A stretch of DNA of 13,823 nucleotides, from contig BEXV01001026.1 of the NCBI GenBank assembly GCA_003118195.1, positions 195,946 through 209,768 of the forward strand, given 5' to 3'. The position numbers and the translations under genes are program-made. The first letter of the stretch is position 1. The number at the start of each line of letters is the position of its first letter. The notes under the pieces are model-generated. The model made no database searches. It was not told the origin of the DNA and saw nothing but the letters and a program-made list of their open reading frames with translations. Below are positions 1 through 8,647 of the stretch, piece by piece. This DNA comes from Hemicentrotus pulcherrimus (taxonomy: Eukaryota; Echinodermata; Echinoidea; Camarodonta; Strongylocentrotidae).

Positions 1-13
1 GGGGGGGGGGGGG
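1..13. repeat. Terminal poly-G tract
   Basis: Thirteen uninterrupted G residues open the window. The opposite end also closes in a G run, so this is more likely a point where an assembly or clone read stopped at a homopolymer than a functional end. There is no telomere-like repeat. Confidence 0.9.
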
Positions 14-474
14 AGCATTAGGGAGTTTTCACAATGCAGTTCGTGTGCAAAATCAAGAAGCTACTATAGTAACAGCGGGGTGACCGCTGAGGTACTGAAA
101 TTCAGAACTGGTTTTGGCCAAATCTACAGGCGTTCTCAATGATGCCCGAGTGAATCAAGTGCCTCGATACAAACTATTTCATTCACCTGATAGAGTATTC
201 GAGGACGTGTCGCAGCCTTAGTCAGTATGTACTTGTTTCGTGAACCTGTTTGCCGTGAAACCTGTGAGAAAGTGCATGTATACTAACGTCTTCTTTCTTA
301 GGAAAAATACTCACAAAAATATAAGAAAATTGACACGAAACAGGTTAGAAAGATAACAACTTTTAAATCATGAACAATTGTTAAAGATTTAGTTGATTTT
401 TAGTATGTTATAGTAATAGAGTATCTCCATTCAAGTGCTAAGTTGTGTTATAATGCCAATGTTGTCTCTTGCAG
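14..474. other. Unassigned intergenic DNA
   Basis: No ORF, repeat boundary or RNA gene can be supported here. The stretch is moderately AT-rich and has scattered short inverted motifs, such as CCTCGATAC near 162 and GTATTCGAGG near 195, which differ by one base. Confidence 0.6.
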
Positions 475-497
475 TGACGTCATATATGCTATAAAAA
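475..497 (+). promoter_or_regulatory. CRE octamer followed by a TATA-like box
   Basis: A perfect TGACGTCA (475-482) lies seven bases before TATAAAAA (490-497). The pair resembles a CREB/ATF site with a TATA box, but the spacing is tighter than usual for a proximal element. No exon or ORF with a recognisable product follows; the next sequence is an old dispersed repeat. Function is not shown, and the pair could belong to the repeat or be chance. Confidence 0.2.
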
Positions 498-510
498 GTA
501 ATTCCTAGCC

Positions 511-1015
511 TGGGACCTATAATAACATGATATTTTTGAATAGATATTTTTGAGTAGTGCCCCAATTGAGAAGGAATAATAAGAAATAAGCTTTTAAAAG
601 TTATTTTTATTTTGTTGTTAACAATCTACTCATTCAAGTTTAGTTCATTAATTTGATGTTATTTGATATGAATTTTTTTATATACTGTATTTTACATTTG
701 TAAAACATTGCCCAATTCGGCCTTGTTGGCCGCGATGCACTGTTGTTCTTTTATTCTCAATAAAACCATTATCTATCTAACTTGCATGTATGTGAAAATA
801 AAAAAATTATGATATTTTTGTACACTGCAAATGGGAGAGATATACATGTATATCCAAGGCCTAACTTCACAATTTACTGACCTGAACTACCAATTTGAGA
901 TTCGTATAGACTTAGTGGTCTCATATTTCAAACATTCATAATTCATTACTATTGTTCTGATTCATTTCAAACTTATGCAATTCTGTTTCTGTTATTTTTC
1001 TGCTTTCATACAAAT
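511..1015 (+). repeat. Dispersed repeat, copy A, with an internal insertion
   Basis: Blocks at 511-590 and 824-1015 match 8072-8345 in the same order and orientation. Shared landmarks are a TGGGAC(C/T)TATA start, GAGTAGTG, AAATGGGAGAG, CCAATTTGAG, ATATTTCAAACATTCATA and CTTATTTTTCTG near the end. GAGTAGTG and AAATGGGAGAG are about 275 bases apart here but 67 apart in the other copy, so about 200 bases were inserted here or lost there. No coding potential is seen, and the family is not recognised. Confidence 0.75.
591..800 (+). mobile_element. Probable 3' end of a retroposon (non-LTR or SINE-like)
   Basis: This is the roughly 200-base block present only in copy A of the surrounding repeat, as expected for an insertion. 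Its right part has a GC-rich hairpin-like stretch (CGGCCTTGTTGGCCGCG, 718-734), then AATAAA near 760 and an ATCT-type short repeat (ATTATCTATCT, about 769-779). A polyadenylation-like signal followed by a simple-repeat tail is typical of CR1-like, RTE-like or SINE 3' ends. The left boundary is uncertain, there is no reverse-transcriptase frame, and no target duplication was confirmed. Confidence 0.4.
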
Positions 1016-2132
1016 CAGCTTATTACAAGAATACTGATGCACAAAACTTGGGGAGAAAAAGAAAAATTCTCAGCAGAACTTGGTTGTGATGATAGTACTA
1101 GCACACTTGTGTTATCTTGCTCTAAGTCCTATCTTTATCCTACCAGCATATATCCAAGGACAATGCAAATTAGAAGCTGAGTGTATCAAATATCTCTTTA
1201 ATCTGTGAAAGGATCCCAGTTTTGATGTGAAAGTTCACTGTAGTCATACATACATGTATGGGCCAGGGGCCCGGCCCGTTCCTCGAAACCAACGACAAGA
1301 CAGTCATAACTTTATCCGCCAACTACAGAGATGTCTCTGATCTTCCTATACAGTTTCACAAAGAGCTTACTAGCTAGTATCTCGTGAAATATCTACTATC
1401 GGCGAGAAGAAGAGGCAAGTCATAGCCTTGGTTGCAATACCACTGGATTATAAAAAAAGTAATTTGAGGAAAACTGCAATAATTTAAATGAATTAGGAAT
1501 AAAAAAAGATTGAAAAATGATACCAAGAAATAAGAGATGCAATATACTTCAAATTTTGTGTAGATTATTTGATAGGAGTACTTGTAGAATATATTTGTGA
1601 GTATTTCATTACATGACCGGTGAATCAGTTTTGTTCTTGAGATGGGTACCCCCCGGATGTTTTCATTTGATAGTTTATAAAAATACACCTTTATATTATT
1701 ATTAAAATGCGATGTAATGAAATTTGTGTTCAATGTTTCACATTCGAAGAATTCGAAATTAATATGGGTCGGAAAACTAGAGAATACACCTCTGACTATG
1801 ACTTGCCTGCCGTGGCAGATTACCCATCCCATGGAGAATATTATAATGTGGAAATAAACATGTACATGTATAATCAGTTTAGATATGTGGAAAAAGCCTT
1901 AAATATAAACATGGCATATTTTCAAATATAAAAAACGATAACTCCCTGTCTAAGTGAATGTGTAGTAAGATCATAACTGCAGGATTTCTTGTCCTTTTTT
2001 GCCAGCCATGCGGCGTGTTTCTATCTAAAGCCATTATCCAGTTAATGGCCGATACGGGATACATTTTTCCTAATAGAAAAGCACTTTCTCGGGCATTATG
2101 CCGGGGAGAGCTGTTACACGTTCACTGGCAAT
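1016..2132. other. Unassigned DNA with chance ORFs
   Basis: Open frames at 1374-1832 (minus), 1707-1931 (plus) and the 5' part of 1958-2179 (plus) have no recognisable domain, and the first two overlap on opposite strands. A perfect 13-base inverted pair, AGGCAAGTCATAG (about 1411) and CTATGACTTGCCT (about 1796), is the main structure, but homology does not extend outward from it. TACATGTA occurs at 1251 and 1863. Confidence 0.5.
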
Positions 2133-2157
2133 ATTATCCTTCTTTTAGAAGGATAAT
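2133..2157. repeat. Short perfect hairpin
   Basis: ATTATCCTTCT (2133-2143) and AGAAGGATAAT (2147-2157) are exact reverse complements separated by TTT. The 11-base stem with a 3-base loop could fold in DNA or RNA. No T run follows, so it is not a bacterial-style terminator, and no function is assigned. Confidence 0.7.
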
Positions 2158-2715
2158 GCAGGGGGAGCTAACCAGATAACCGAAGTAGAAACACACCCGT
2201 TCCGATTGAATGCACATACCAGGGAGAAACCTGAAATAGGAGTGATCAAGTGATCAGAATATTTTACCCTGATGCATGCGACATTACAATCCGGGTTGAC
2301 CTAGCAGTCCCACAATACTTTTCGGTGACATAATTAGCCAGAATTCAATGAACCTTTTCACTGTCTTTTTTTCTGGCTAGATCGGAATGCGCGTAGATAG
2401 AAACTGCACTTCCCTGGCATTATATGCTTATTTTTTCAACCGTATAAATTCAGAATAACTAATAGAAAAAAGCTGATAGTCTACCCAATAAATGACATGT
2501 GATGGCGCTACCCATTGACTAAAAAGTTATGACAGAGATATGACGGTGTCAGAGCTGTTATAGCTATCGAGTCATCGATTGCGAAATTTCACAACAATGA
2601 CTCTGTATTGTTATGTTTTCAATAGGCACAGCCCATAATGAAATGTGCAAGAAACAATATCCTGTCGGTAATTAAATGTTCTGATTGAAGTTTTAATGAA
2701 AGCTTAGAGTTGAAA
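2158..2715. other. Unassigned DNA with short inverted repeats
   Basis: No gene is supported. Two short inverted pairs were noted: TAGCCAGAA (2335-2343) with TTCTGGCTA (2371-2379), and GTTTCTATCTA (2017-2027) with TAGATAGAAAC (2394-2404). The second pair spans about 390 bases and could mark a decayed element, but no target duplication was seen. Confidence 0.4.
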
Positions 2716-2796
2716 AGTATAGTATTACTGGTAATGACTGCTGAGCGTATAAAAACAAATATTTCTAGAATATTAAAGCAGTCATTAATACTTTTA
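2716..2796. repeat. Imperfect foldback of about 80 bases
   Basis: TAATGACTGCT (2732-2742) and AGCAGTCATTA (2777-2787) are exact reverse complements. Pairing resumes outside them with AAAAGTAT on the left and ATACTTTT on the right, leaving a bulge on the left arm. The loop is about 34 bases and AT-rich. The size is compatible with a precursor hairpin, but the bulge and AT-rich loop are also common in decayed MITEs. No expression evidence can be drawn from the sequence. Confidence 0.5.
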
Positions 2797-2941
2797 TATG
2801 CCCCTCAAAAAGAGTCAACTTATGACACCACCTTTGGGAGTAGACTAAATCTAGATTCTAGTCTAAGCAAGATTTTTTAACAATTTTTGGGGTGGGCCGG
2901 CCCTGTGGGGAATATGGAGAACAACCTGCGCTTTCATATGG

Positions 2942-2979
2942 CACCTCACTTAATGAGTATCACCTCACTTAACGAGTAT
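2942..2979 (+). repeat. 19-base tandem duplication
   Basis: CACCTCACTTAATGAGTAT is followed directly by the same 19 bases with one change (T to C in TTAATGAG / TTAACGAG). It is a two-copy minisatellite with no coding role seen. Confidence 0.85.
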
Positions 2980-3300
2980 CGCCTTCAGGATCACGAGCAA
3001 TATCAGTTTGAATCTCATTTTGGTAATTAAAACATTGACCAATTTAGAATGAGTGCGCATGCATAGAGATGTGTGCAATCTCTATGAGAAGGATTTTAGC
3101 ACTACTAGGCCTAGATCTAGATCTATTTTGAATATTTTTATGGAGAATTTCACATACCCTTATTGGTGTTCTTGCTTTCAGCAAGTCTTGCATTTGATCA
3201 TCATCAAGAATTTGAAATCTTAGGAATTCAGTACGATCCAGATTGCCGTACGGTGCGCTGTGCTAAAAATACAGACCAATTCTTTGCACATGCATTTAAG

Positions 3301-3351
3301 TGGTCGTTATGGACAGGTGGTTGTTACAGACAGGTGGTCGTTAACACAGAT
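3301..3351 (+). repeat. Three-copy 17-base minisatellite (TGGTCGTTA family)
   Basis: Three units of period 17 start at 3301, 3318 and 3335, each beginning TGGTCGTTA or TGGTTGTTA and containing ACAG(G). They fall inside an open frame (3163-3375, plus) and account for its repeated valine/glycine/arginine end. That frame is therefore probably not a gene. Confidence 0.75.
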
Positions 3352-3439
3352 TTGACTAGCTACATGTATAAGTAGTGCAGTGGGGCTTTAACCGGACCCT
3401 GGGTCTATTTTACTCTTGAGTCTGAGGTTTAATTTGTTT

Positions 3440-3526
3440 CCCCTCGCCAACGAAGTCGGAGGGGATATACATGTAGAACCGCTGCCGTCCGTCCTTCCGT
3501 CTGTGCGTGCGTGCATCCGTAACAAA
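3440..3526 (+). repeat. Hairpin-headed start of a dispersed repeat
   Basis: CCCCTC (3440-3445) and GAGGGG (3459-3464) form a stem around GCCAACGAAGTCG. A run of CCGT/GTGC-like short repeats follows to about 3521, then leads straight into the first unit of the tandem array at 3527. The order of hairpin, pyrimidine/GTGC-rich spacer and tandem units suggests one composite repeat family. Similar hairpin heads are common in marine invertebrate genomes by my recollection; no database was consulted. Confidence 0.6.
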
Positions 3527-4932
3527 TTTGGTTTCTGATTGATAACTTCAGTAATGATTGACAGATTTTAGTGAAATTTGATATGAAGGTACATGATATC
3601 AAAATACAGGCTAAGTTTTATTTTGGAGTATGTAGGTCAAAGGCCATAGCTCATTAAATACTGTATTTGCCGGCGTAAACGCAGCAGTATTTTCGGGAGA
3701 GAAAAAATCAAAAAGTCGGGGTGCAGCGTATATACGGCGACAGAGTAAAAAAAAAAAAAAATCTAGTCAAAACCAGCACAAATTTGCACATATGGGACTA
3801 CGAATGGTACAATAACTATACCACTATGAAACAGGACATTTCCACACATCTTACCGACAATCTTACCTTGCAGTGTTGACATGAAGACGCATATAATCTT
3901 CCAAAAACAACATCTGCCGATAGATCTTGATCAAAGTTCGTGCCAATGCATTGCAAAAGTAAAAGAAGGGCCCGTTTAATGGAGCTGCCGCGAAGCATCC
4001 AGCACGCCAAGTCGCCATTTTCAATCCATTTCAATGTATACATCACAGAAAACTGCAAGGTACTGTTTCAGTGCTTGATGGCGCTGACTTTAGTCACATC
4101 GCCATTGGTACGCAAGAGATCGAAACCCGACTTTGACAATTTTTTTAATATTTTTGTTTAAAGGTCAAAATCGGAAGTGCAGCCTACATGTATACGAGGG
4201 TGCGGCGTTATCGCCGGCAAATACGGTATGCAAAAATACACATCTGGTTTCTGATCGATAACATTAGTAATTATTGACAGATTTTAATGAAATTTGATAT
4301 GAAGGTTCATGGTATCAAAACACAGCCTAAGTTTGATTTCGGAGTATGTAGGTCAAAGTTCATAGCTCATTGAATATGCGAATCTGGTTTCCATTCAATA
4401 ACTCAAGTAATGTTTGATGAATTTTAATGAAATTTGATATGAAAACACGGCCTATCAAAGGTCGATTTCGGAGTATGTAGGTCATAGCTCATTAAATATG
4501 CAAATCTGGTTTCGGATCCATAGTTTTAGTAATGTTTGACGGATTTTAATGAAATTTGGTATGAAGGTTCATGGTATCAAAACGCAGCCTACATGTAAGT
4601 TCGATTTTGGAGTATGTACGTCAAAGGTCAAAGCTCATTAAATATGCAAATCTGGTTTATGATCCATAACTTTAGTATTGTTTGACAGATTTTAATGAAA
4701 TTTGATATGAAGGTTCATGGTTACAAAAGACAGCCTAAGTTCGATTTATGAGTATGTAGGTCAGAGGTCATAGCTCATTTAATATGCGAATCTGGTTTCC
4801 ATTCGATAACTTGAGTAATATTTGATGAATTTTAATGAAATTTGATATGAAGGTACATGGTATCAAAACACAGACTTAGTTCAATTTCTGAGTATGTAGG
4901 TCAAACGTGAAAGGTCATAGCTCATTAAATAT
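3527..4932 (+). repeat. Six-unit tandem array of about 120-147 bases, split by a MITE
   Basis: Units are approximately 3527-3660, 4229-4378, 4379-4498, 4499-4643, 4644-4785 and 4786-4932. Each contains TCTGGTTTC or a close variant, GATTTTAATGAAATTTGATATGAAGG, an AAACACAGCCTAAG-like core, GAGTATGTAGGTCA and TAGCTCATTAAATATGCAAAT. The third unit is shortened by an internal deletion. Units three and six share a TTTCCATTC...GATGAATTTT variant, suggesting past duplication of several units together. Unit one is separated from unit two by a precise transposon insertion. Every unit carries an AGGTCA half-site, usually in a DR1-like arrangement, and several carry the octamer ATGCAAAT. No ORF crosses the array. 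Confidence 0.9.
3661..4226. mobile_element. 566-base MITE with TA target duplication (Tc1/mariner/pogo-like)
   Basis: The first 25 bases (CTGTATTTGCCGGCG...) and the reverse complement of the last 25 (CCGTATTTGCCGGCG...) match at 21 positions. The element is flanked by TA at 3659-3660 and 4227-4228. Removing the element plus one TA restores TTAAATATGCAAA, exactly what neighbouring array units have at this point, so both insertion boundaries are fixed to the base. A TA duplication is typical of the Tc1/mariner/pogo superfamily; the family itself is not identified. Internal frames at 3816-4058 (minus) and 3940-4161 (plus) overlap and show no transposase motif, so the element is non-autonomous. 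It contains a 15-base A tract at about 3748. Confidence 0.88.
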
Positions 4933-5598
4933 GCAAAAACACCTACGGTAATTATATACATGTAAGTGGAAATGTGGTTAACTTCCTTGCCTAGTAATAT
5001 AATAGTATAGTCCAATAGAGGTAACTAGTTCTGATGTATATAGGCCATGTGTACCCTGCAAGGGGATGCTACCCTTTGCGTTGACTTGTTCAGCTTTACA
5101 TCTCTGTTAAAACCACATGACAGACAAGTTTCAAAAGAATGCTGCTGCGTTTTTAATGAATTAAAATACTGTGCCGCCCCTCCTCCCTCAATGCATTGAC
5201 TCCATGATATGCCACTTTCAAATTTGACTTGGTTGGTGTTTCAGATGAATCCAAACCCATTGTTCAGCATGATTTGTAATTTTTATCATCATGTGGAATT
5301 AAATGATTGCAAGATGTCCTGCTTATCTCCATTCTATAATTGTAGAAACAGGCCAGAAAGTAATGTAGAGATGTAAGCTTTTTACATTGCTGGAGCAATT
5401 CACATTTTGGATTTATGTGTTTTCCTTTCTGCAGAATTTTATAAAAAAATATACCATTTAGCAGAGAAAAAAAAATGACAGTTGCACATTTCAATTATGC
5501 CAAGGTCATAATGATTCCATTCAAATTTAAATTTGTTTGTCAGCGGATTAGAGAGTATCAGTGACAATACTAAAACTAGAAATTTATTTTGTCGAATT
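4933..5598. other. Unassigned DNA after the tandem array
   Basis: No gene is supported. A 76-codon frame on the minus strand (5264-5494) is AT-rich and shows no domain. The stretch has several A and T runs. Confidence 0.5.
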
Positions 5599-5686
5599 AG
5601 GTGGTCTGTCTTCAATTCTTATGATAGATTTGAATATTTACTATACCGGTATAGCGAAAGGGAGAAGTTATATGGACATGTAAACA

Positions 5687-5862
5687 GTGATGATGATGAT
5701 GATGATGCTGGTCATGATGAACATGATGATGATCAAGATAGTAATGGTGATGATGATGATCATGATAATGATAATGTTAATAATGATGATGATAATGATG
5801 ATCATGATCATGATGATGTTGATGATGATGATCATCAGACCATCATGATCATGATCCTGACA
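5687..5862 (+). repeat. Imperfect (GAT)n microsatellite
   Basis: About 176 bases consist almost entirely of GAT, GAC and CAT/AAT variants. Read in one frame this gives an aspartate-rich open frame (5533-5871, plus), and the opposite strand gives an isoleucine/methionine-rich frame. Both arise from the repeat and are not genes. Embedded GATCATGATC blocks are self-complementary and could form small hairpins. Confidence 0.92.
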
Positions 5863-6475
5863 TCTGATTGAAAAAGTGAGGGAACATTTAGATAGCATAT
5901 AGTCTCAGCTACAACATATTCAAAAATCAACGAAAACCCAGCAGAAATAACGGCGATATTGCTCGCAAAAGACATTTGAGTAAATCATCTCCCATAGGGA
6001 TTACACGCAAAAAGTAATGGATCAAGTGATAATAGGGTAATGATAAAGTAAATACGGTTGTTTATTACATTATTTGTCATTCAATATGTTTTGAATATTT
6101 GAAGGAGATGGTACAGTGAAAGGTCAAAAAGAAGAACAAAATTGTTTGAGACGCCCGGACTCTAACCAGGGATCTCGAGGTCGGAAGTCAAGTGCTTTAC
6201 CGATATACCAAAACATTTCCCTTAGCGATTACATGTAAACGGAAAATGGAATTCTCAAATCCCACTTTGCAAGTGAAATATGAGCATTATCTCGGCATCT
6301 GATCGAAAAATAAAGGACACACAAGTGAAAGCTTATTGTCTCAGCTACAACATACTTGAAGCTCAGCAAAAACAAAGCTAACACGACCGAGATATTGCTC
6401 GCGAAAGACGAGAATGTAGAATCCAGTTTTGAGAAAAAGTAATGTCCAATAGAGAATACACGCAAAATGTGAAAA
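5861..6475 (+). repeat. Diverged direct duplication, offset about 436 bases
   Basis: Unit one (about 5861-6020) and unit two (about 6297-6475) share CATCTGAT(T/C)GAAAAA, GTCTCAGCTACAACATA, GATATTGCTCGC(A/G)AAAGAC and TACACGCAAAA in the same order. A third fragment, TGTCTCAGCTAGAACAT, lies at about 6560. The tRNA-like SINE fragment sits between the two units. No reading frame is conserved between the units, so the duplication is not a tandem gene pair. Confidence 0.75.
6148..6212 (-). mobile_element. tRNA-like head of a SINE or degraded tRNA pseudogene
   Basis: On the minus strand a B-box-like GGTTAGAGTCC (6157-6167) sits in a perfect 5-base T-arm stem (CCTGG with CCGGG) around a 7-base loop. 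It is preceded at the right distance by an A-box-like TATCGGTAAAGC (about 6194-6206). The T loop differs from the usual TTCGA and the acceptor ends do not pair, so this is not an intact tRNA gene. Internal RNA polymerase III promoter boxes on a degraded tRNA backbone are the hallmark of SINE heads. The SINE body would run leftward on this strand. Confidence 0.5.
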
Positions 6476-6599
6476 ATTGACATGCCTCCTTTAATCGCAA
6501 CAATACACCATGATGCCTTTGTTAAAATTAATAATCGTGGTGGCTGCATTTGTAGAGAATTGTCTCAGCTAGAACATTTTAAAATTTGGAAGAAAATCT

Positions 6600-7083
6600 A
6601 TCAATATTTACAGATATACAATCAATTTTCCAAAAATATGCTGACGTCATAATATGCAAATTGAAATTTTGAGTTCAGAGGCCATTATGATGACGTCACA
6701 GGTTAATTGAGGGTCAAATGAGACATGAAATCATATCTCCGACTCATCCAAATATGGAAAAGATCTGGGATTTCCCATTCATTCTGAAGAGTTGCAACAA
6801 ATTTTTTATAGGCATGTTTTTGCCCATATATAATATGTATTACAAGAGCTCGCACACACGTACATGTAGCTTAAACGGATGCTCATTCTGTTATTACTGG
6901 TCACAAAAAGATAAAACAAGGTATCAAAATGCTTGAAAAAATGTGCCAAATATGATGACAGAGAACATTCAGCCGGACGGATATTGACCTTGATCATTAT
7001 AATTATGAATGAGAAATGACTTCCGTTATGAAGATATGACCATGAGTTGAAACTTGNATGTGACCTTTGATGACATGACCTGT
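6600..7083. promoter_or_regulatory. CRE octamers in repeat-like DNA
   Basis: Two perfect TGACGTCA octamers occur at 6642-6649 and 6691-6698, and a third lies further on at 7186-7193. ATGCAAAT, a POU-type octamer, is at 6654-6661. The surroundings have many TGACC and ATGACC motifs and one ambiguous base at 7057. These are consensus-like motifs inside probable repeat DNA; no nearby promoter or exon was found, so binding is only a possibility. Confidence 0.3.
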
Positions 7084-7096
7084 TGACCTTTGACCT
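7084..7096 (-). promoter_or_regulatory. Perfect DR1 of AGGTCA (minus strand)
   Basis: TGACCTTTGACCT reads on the minus strand as two AGGTCA half-sites with one base between, the classic DR1 site of RXR, HNF4 and PPAR-type nuclear receptors. Further TGACCT half-sites lie at 7061 and 7076. It occurs within repeat-like DNA. Confidence 0.4.
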
Positions 7097-7400
7097 GAAG
7101 TTTATATGATATAAATATGAATGACCTATGATCACGTGTCATGAAGATATGACGGATAATGTGATTTCACAAAATGGCGCCTGGATGACGTCATGAAGAC
7201 TTGATGACCTTGAAAATGTTCCTATCACGTCTTATGACAATGACCTATGATTGTGCCAAAATTGAACGAAATTGTCTAAACTGATCTTGAGTTATCCTCG
7301 GAACAAAAAAGTGAAGGAAATAAATAAAAATAAAGAATAAATAAATAAAGAAAAAAGACAATTCTGACGAAATTAATAGGTGGTCTGTCATTGACCACCT

Positions 7401-8071
7401 AAAAAACACACACACTTTATGCAATCCTATACATTGTATGTAATTATATGATATGACTTATTGTCTCATGTATTTACACGTAGATCTATGTGAGTGCTCA
7501 AGACAAGACGTGACTCATGGTGAAAAATCATTACATCAGCATATTGTGAGTCACACATTTGCTCTTAATTCAAAGTCTTGTTACCTCTATATTCATGTAT
7601 GTACAATTTTGGAGTACTTGAGTGTTCGGCTAAACAGGGTGTTTCAAAATATGCAAAGAGAATTTTTCAAAATCTCAAACAGTTTTTTACCATTATCAAT
7701 GAAACTTCAGGACTGTTGTAGTCACAATGAAATAGTAGAAGATAAAGATATCAGTGTTTAACCATGTGTAGGTTCTACATTGTGTATAACTTGAAGTGTA
7801 CAAGTAAATTTTGAGTGTATTATAGAACGTTCCAACTGGTGCAACAAAAGGGTGAAAGGAAGATCCAACAGACAACTACTCTAAGAGGAAGCAGAAAAAT
7901 CAGAGCAGACTGATGAAAGCTGTATTGAAATTGGACCAAAAAAATAAGAAAGTTATTATATTAATTTTGAACGTTGTAATCACTATTCAGTATGTATCGG
8001 CACTTCAAATTTGCAACACACAAAATTACTAAAATTTTAATTTGTCAAAATATAGAACTCATGAGGGTCTT
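7401..8071. other. Unassigned DNA with one weak ORF
   Basis: A 102-codon frame (7453-7761, plus) has no recognisable domain, no splice-site support at its ends and cysteine/histidine-rich composition without regular spacing. A short (AC)n run lies at about 7408-7416. The rest is AT-rich. Confidence 0.4.
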
Positions 8072-8345
8072 TTCTAGTTTGGGACTTATAGTAATATGCT
8101 ATCCATAACTTAAATTGAGTAGTGTCCAAAGGAAGAAGGCACTTAAAGAAAAAGAGAAATTAATGATTATATTTTACTTGTCAAATGGGAGAGTTATCCA
8201 TGACTACATGTATATCACAATCCACTGAACACAAATTGCCAATTTGAGCTTTGCAATTGATTTAGTGATCTAATATTTCAAACATTCATACATTATTATT
8301 TCAAAGTTTTGCCATTTTGTTTCTCTTATTTTTCTGAAATCATTC
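8072..8345 (+). repeat. Dispersed repeat, copy B
   Basis: This is the second copy of the repeat seen at 511-1015, in the same orientation, without the roughly 200-base internal block. The best-conserved part is about 8184-8345, covering AAATGGGAGAG, CAATTTGAG, ATATTTCAAACATTCATA and TTATTTTTCTG. Divergence between copies is visible throughout, including small indels, so the family is old. Confidence 0.75.
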
Positions 8346-8622
8346 CATTGCCCTTTAATTAGGTATGGGATTTCTTGCTGGCTCACTTCTCATACAAATG
8401 CACAGTCTAAAGGCAAGTCTCTGGATAATGTTTAAATGTACAAGCTGATATTATTTCTCTTGTGTATGTTGGATGTAGATTGGATTTACATACACCAGTT
8501 GAGGCACTATTTTAATATGTTATTGCTCATAGTTGCACCATCTTCCTCACCCTGTGTCCACACACACAAAATTTATTGTATAGCTACATGTATACCCTTT
8601 TGGGATAGCCATACGATGAAAT
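8346..8622. other. Unassigned DNA
   Basis: A 109-codon frame (8436-8765, plus) opens here, but its middle is the TG microsatellite. It begins with a leucine-rich stretch that could mimic a signal peptide. No domain is recognised, so it is not called as a gene. Confidence 0.4.
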
Positions 8623-8647
8623 TGTGTGTGTGTGTGTGTGTGTGTGT
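8623..8647 (+). repeat. (TG)n microsatellite
   Basis: An uninterrupted TG run of about 12 units. It supplies the Cys-Val repeats in overlapping frames. A shorter TGTGTGTGT run lies about 100 bases downstream, near 8749. Confidence 0.95.

Larger units (their letters stand above)
5599..7400. repeat. Compound repeat region bounded by direct copies of AGGTGGTCTGTC
   Basis: AGGTGGTCTGTC occurs at 5599-5610 and 7378-7389, each preceded by a CGAATTA / CGAAATTAAT-like stretch. The right copy is part of a perfect hairpin: AGGTGGTC (7378-7385), a 7-base loop and GACCACCT (7393-7400). Between the two lie a GAT microsatellite, a 436-base duplication, a tRNA-like segment and a TGACC-rich block ending in an A-rich tract (about 7300-7360). 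The paired ends suggest one large dispersed element or two nested ones, but the class is not recognised and no transposase or reverse-transcriptase frame is seen. Confidence 0.4.

Noticed and set aside
1374..1832. 152-codon minus-strand frame, the longest in the window
   Set aside because: It is AT-rich with phenylalanine/isoleucine/tyrosine-biased composition, overlaps another frame on the plus strand, and shows no domain or splice context. This is consistent with chance openness in AT-rich DNA.
3163..3375. 70-codon frame preceded by a good acceptor-like TTGCTTTCAG
   Set aside because: The C-terminal third is a 17-base minisatellite, no domain is recognisable and no donor in a sensible place was found. 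The acceptor-like site alone is weak evidence.
3816..4161. Overlapping frames on both strands (80 and 73 codons)
   Set aside because: They lie entirely inside the 566-base MITE and show no transposase catalytic or DNA-binding pattern.
3527..4932. CRISPR array
   Set aside because: The units are long, diverged and contiguous without unique spacers, and the context is eukaryotic.
5533..5871. 112-codon aspartate-rich open frame on the plus strand
   Set aside because: Its acidic half is simply the (GAT)n microsatellite. The N-terminal part has no domain, and the opposite strand is equally open because of the repeat.
6148..6212. Functional tRNA gene
   Set aside because: The T loop departs from the usual TTCGA, the acceptor arms do not pair and the anticodon arm is poor. 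A SINE head or pseudogene fits better.
7378..7406. Hairpin followed by CTAA as a Helitron 3' end
   Set aside because: In Helitrons the hairpin sits about 10 bases before the CTRR end. Here CTAA overlaps the stem, and no TC-type 5' end was identified.
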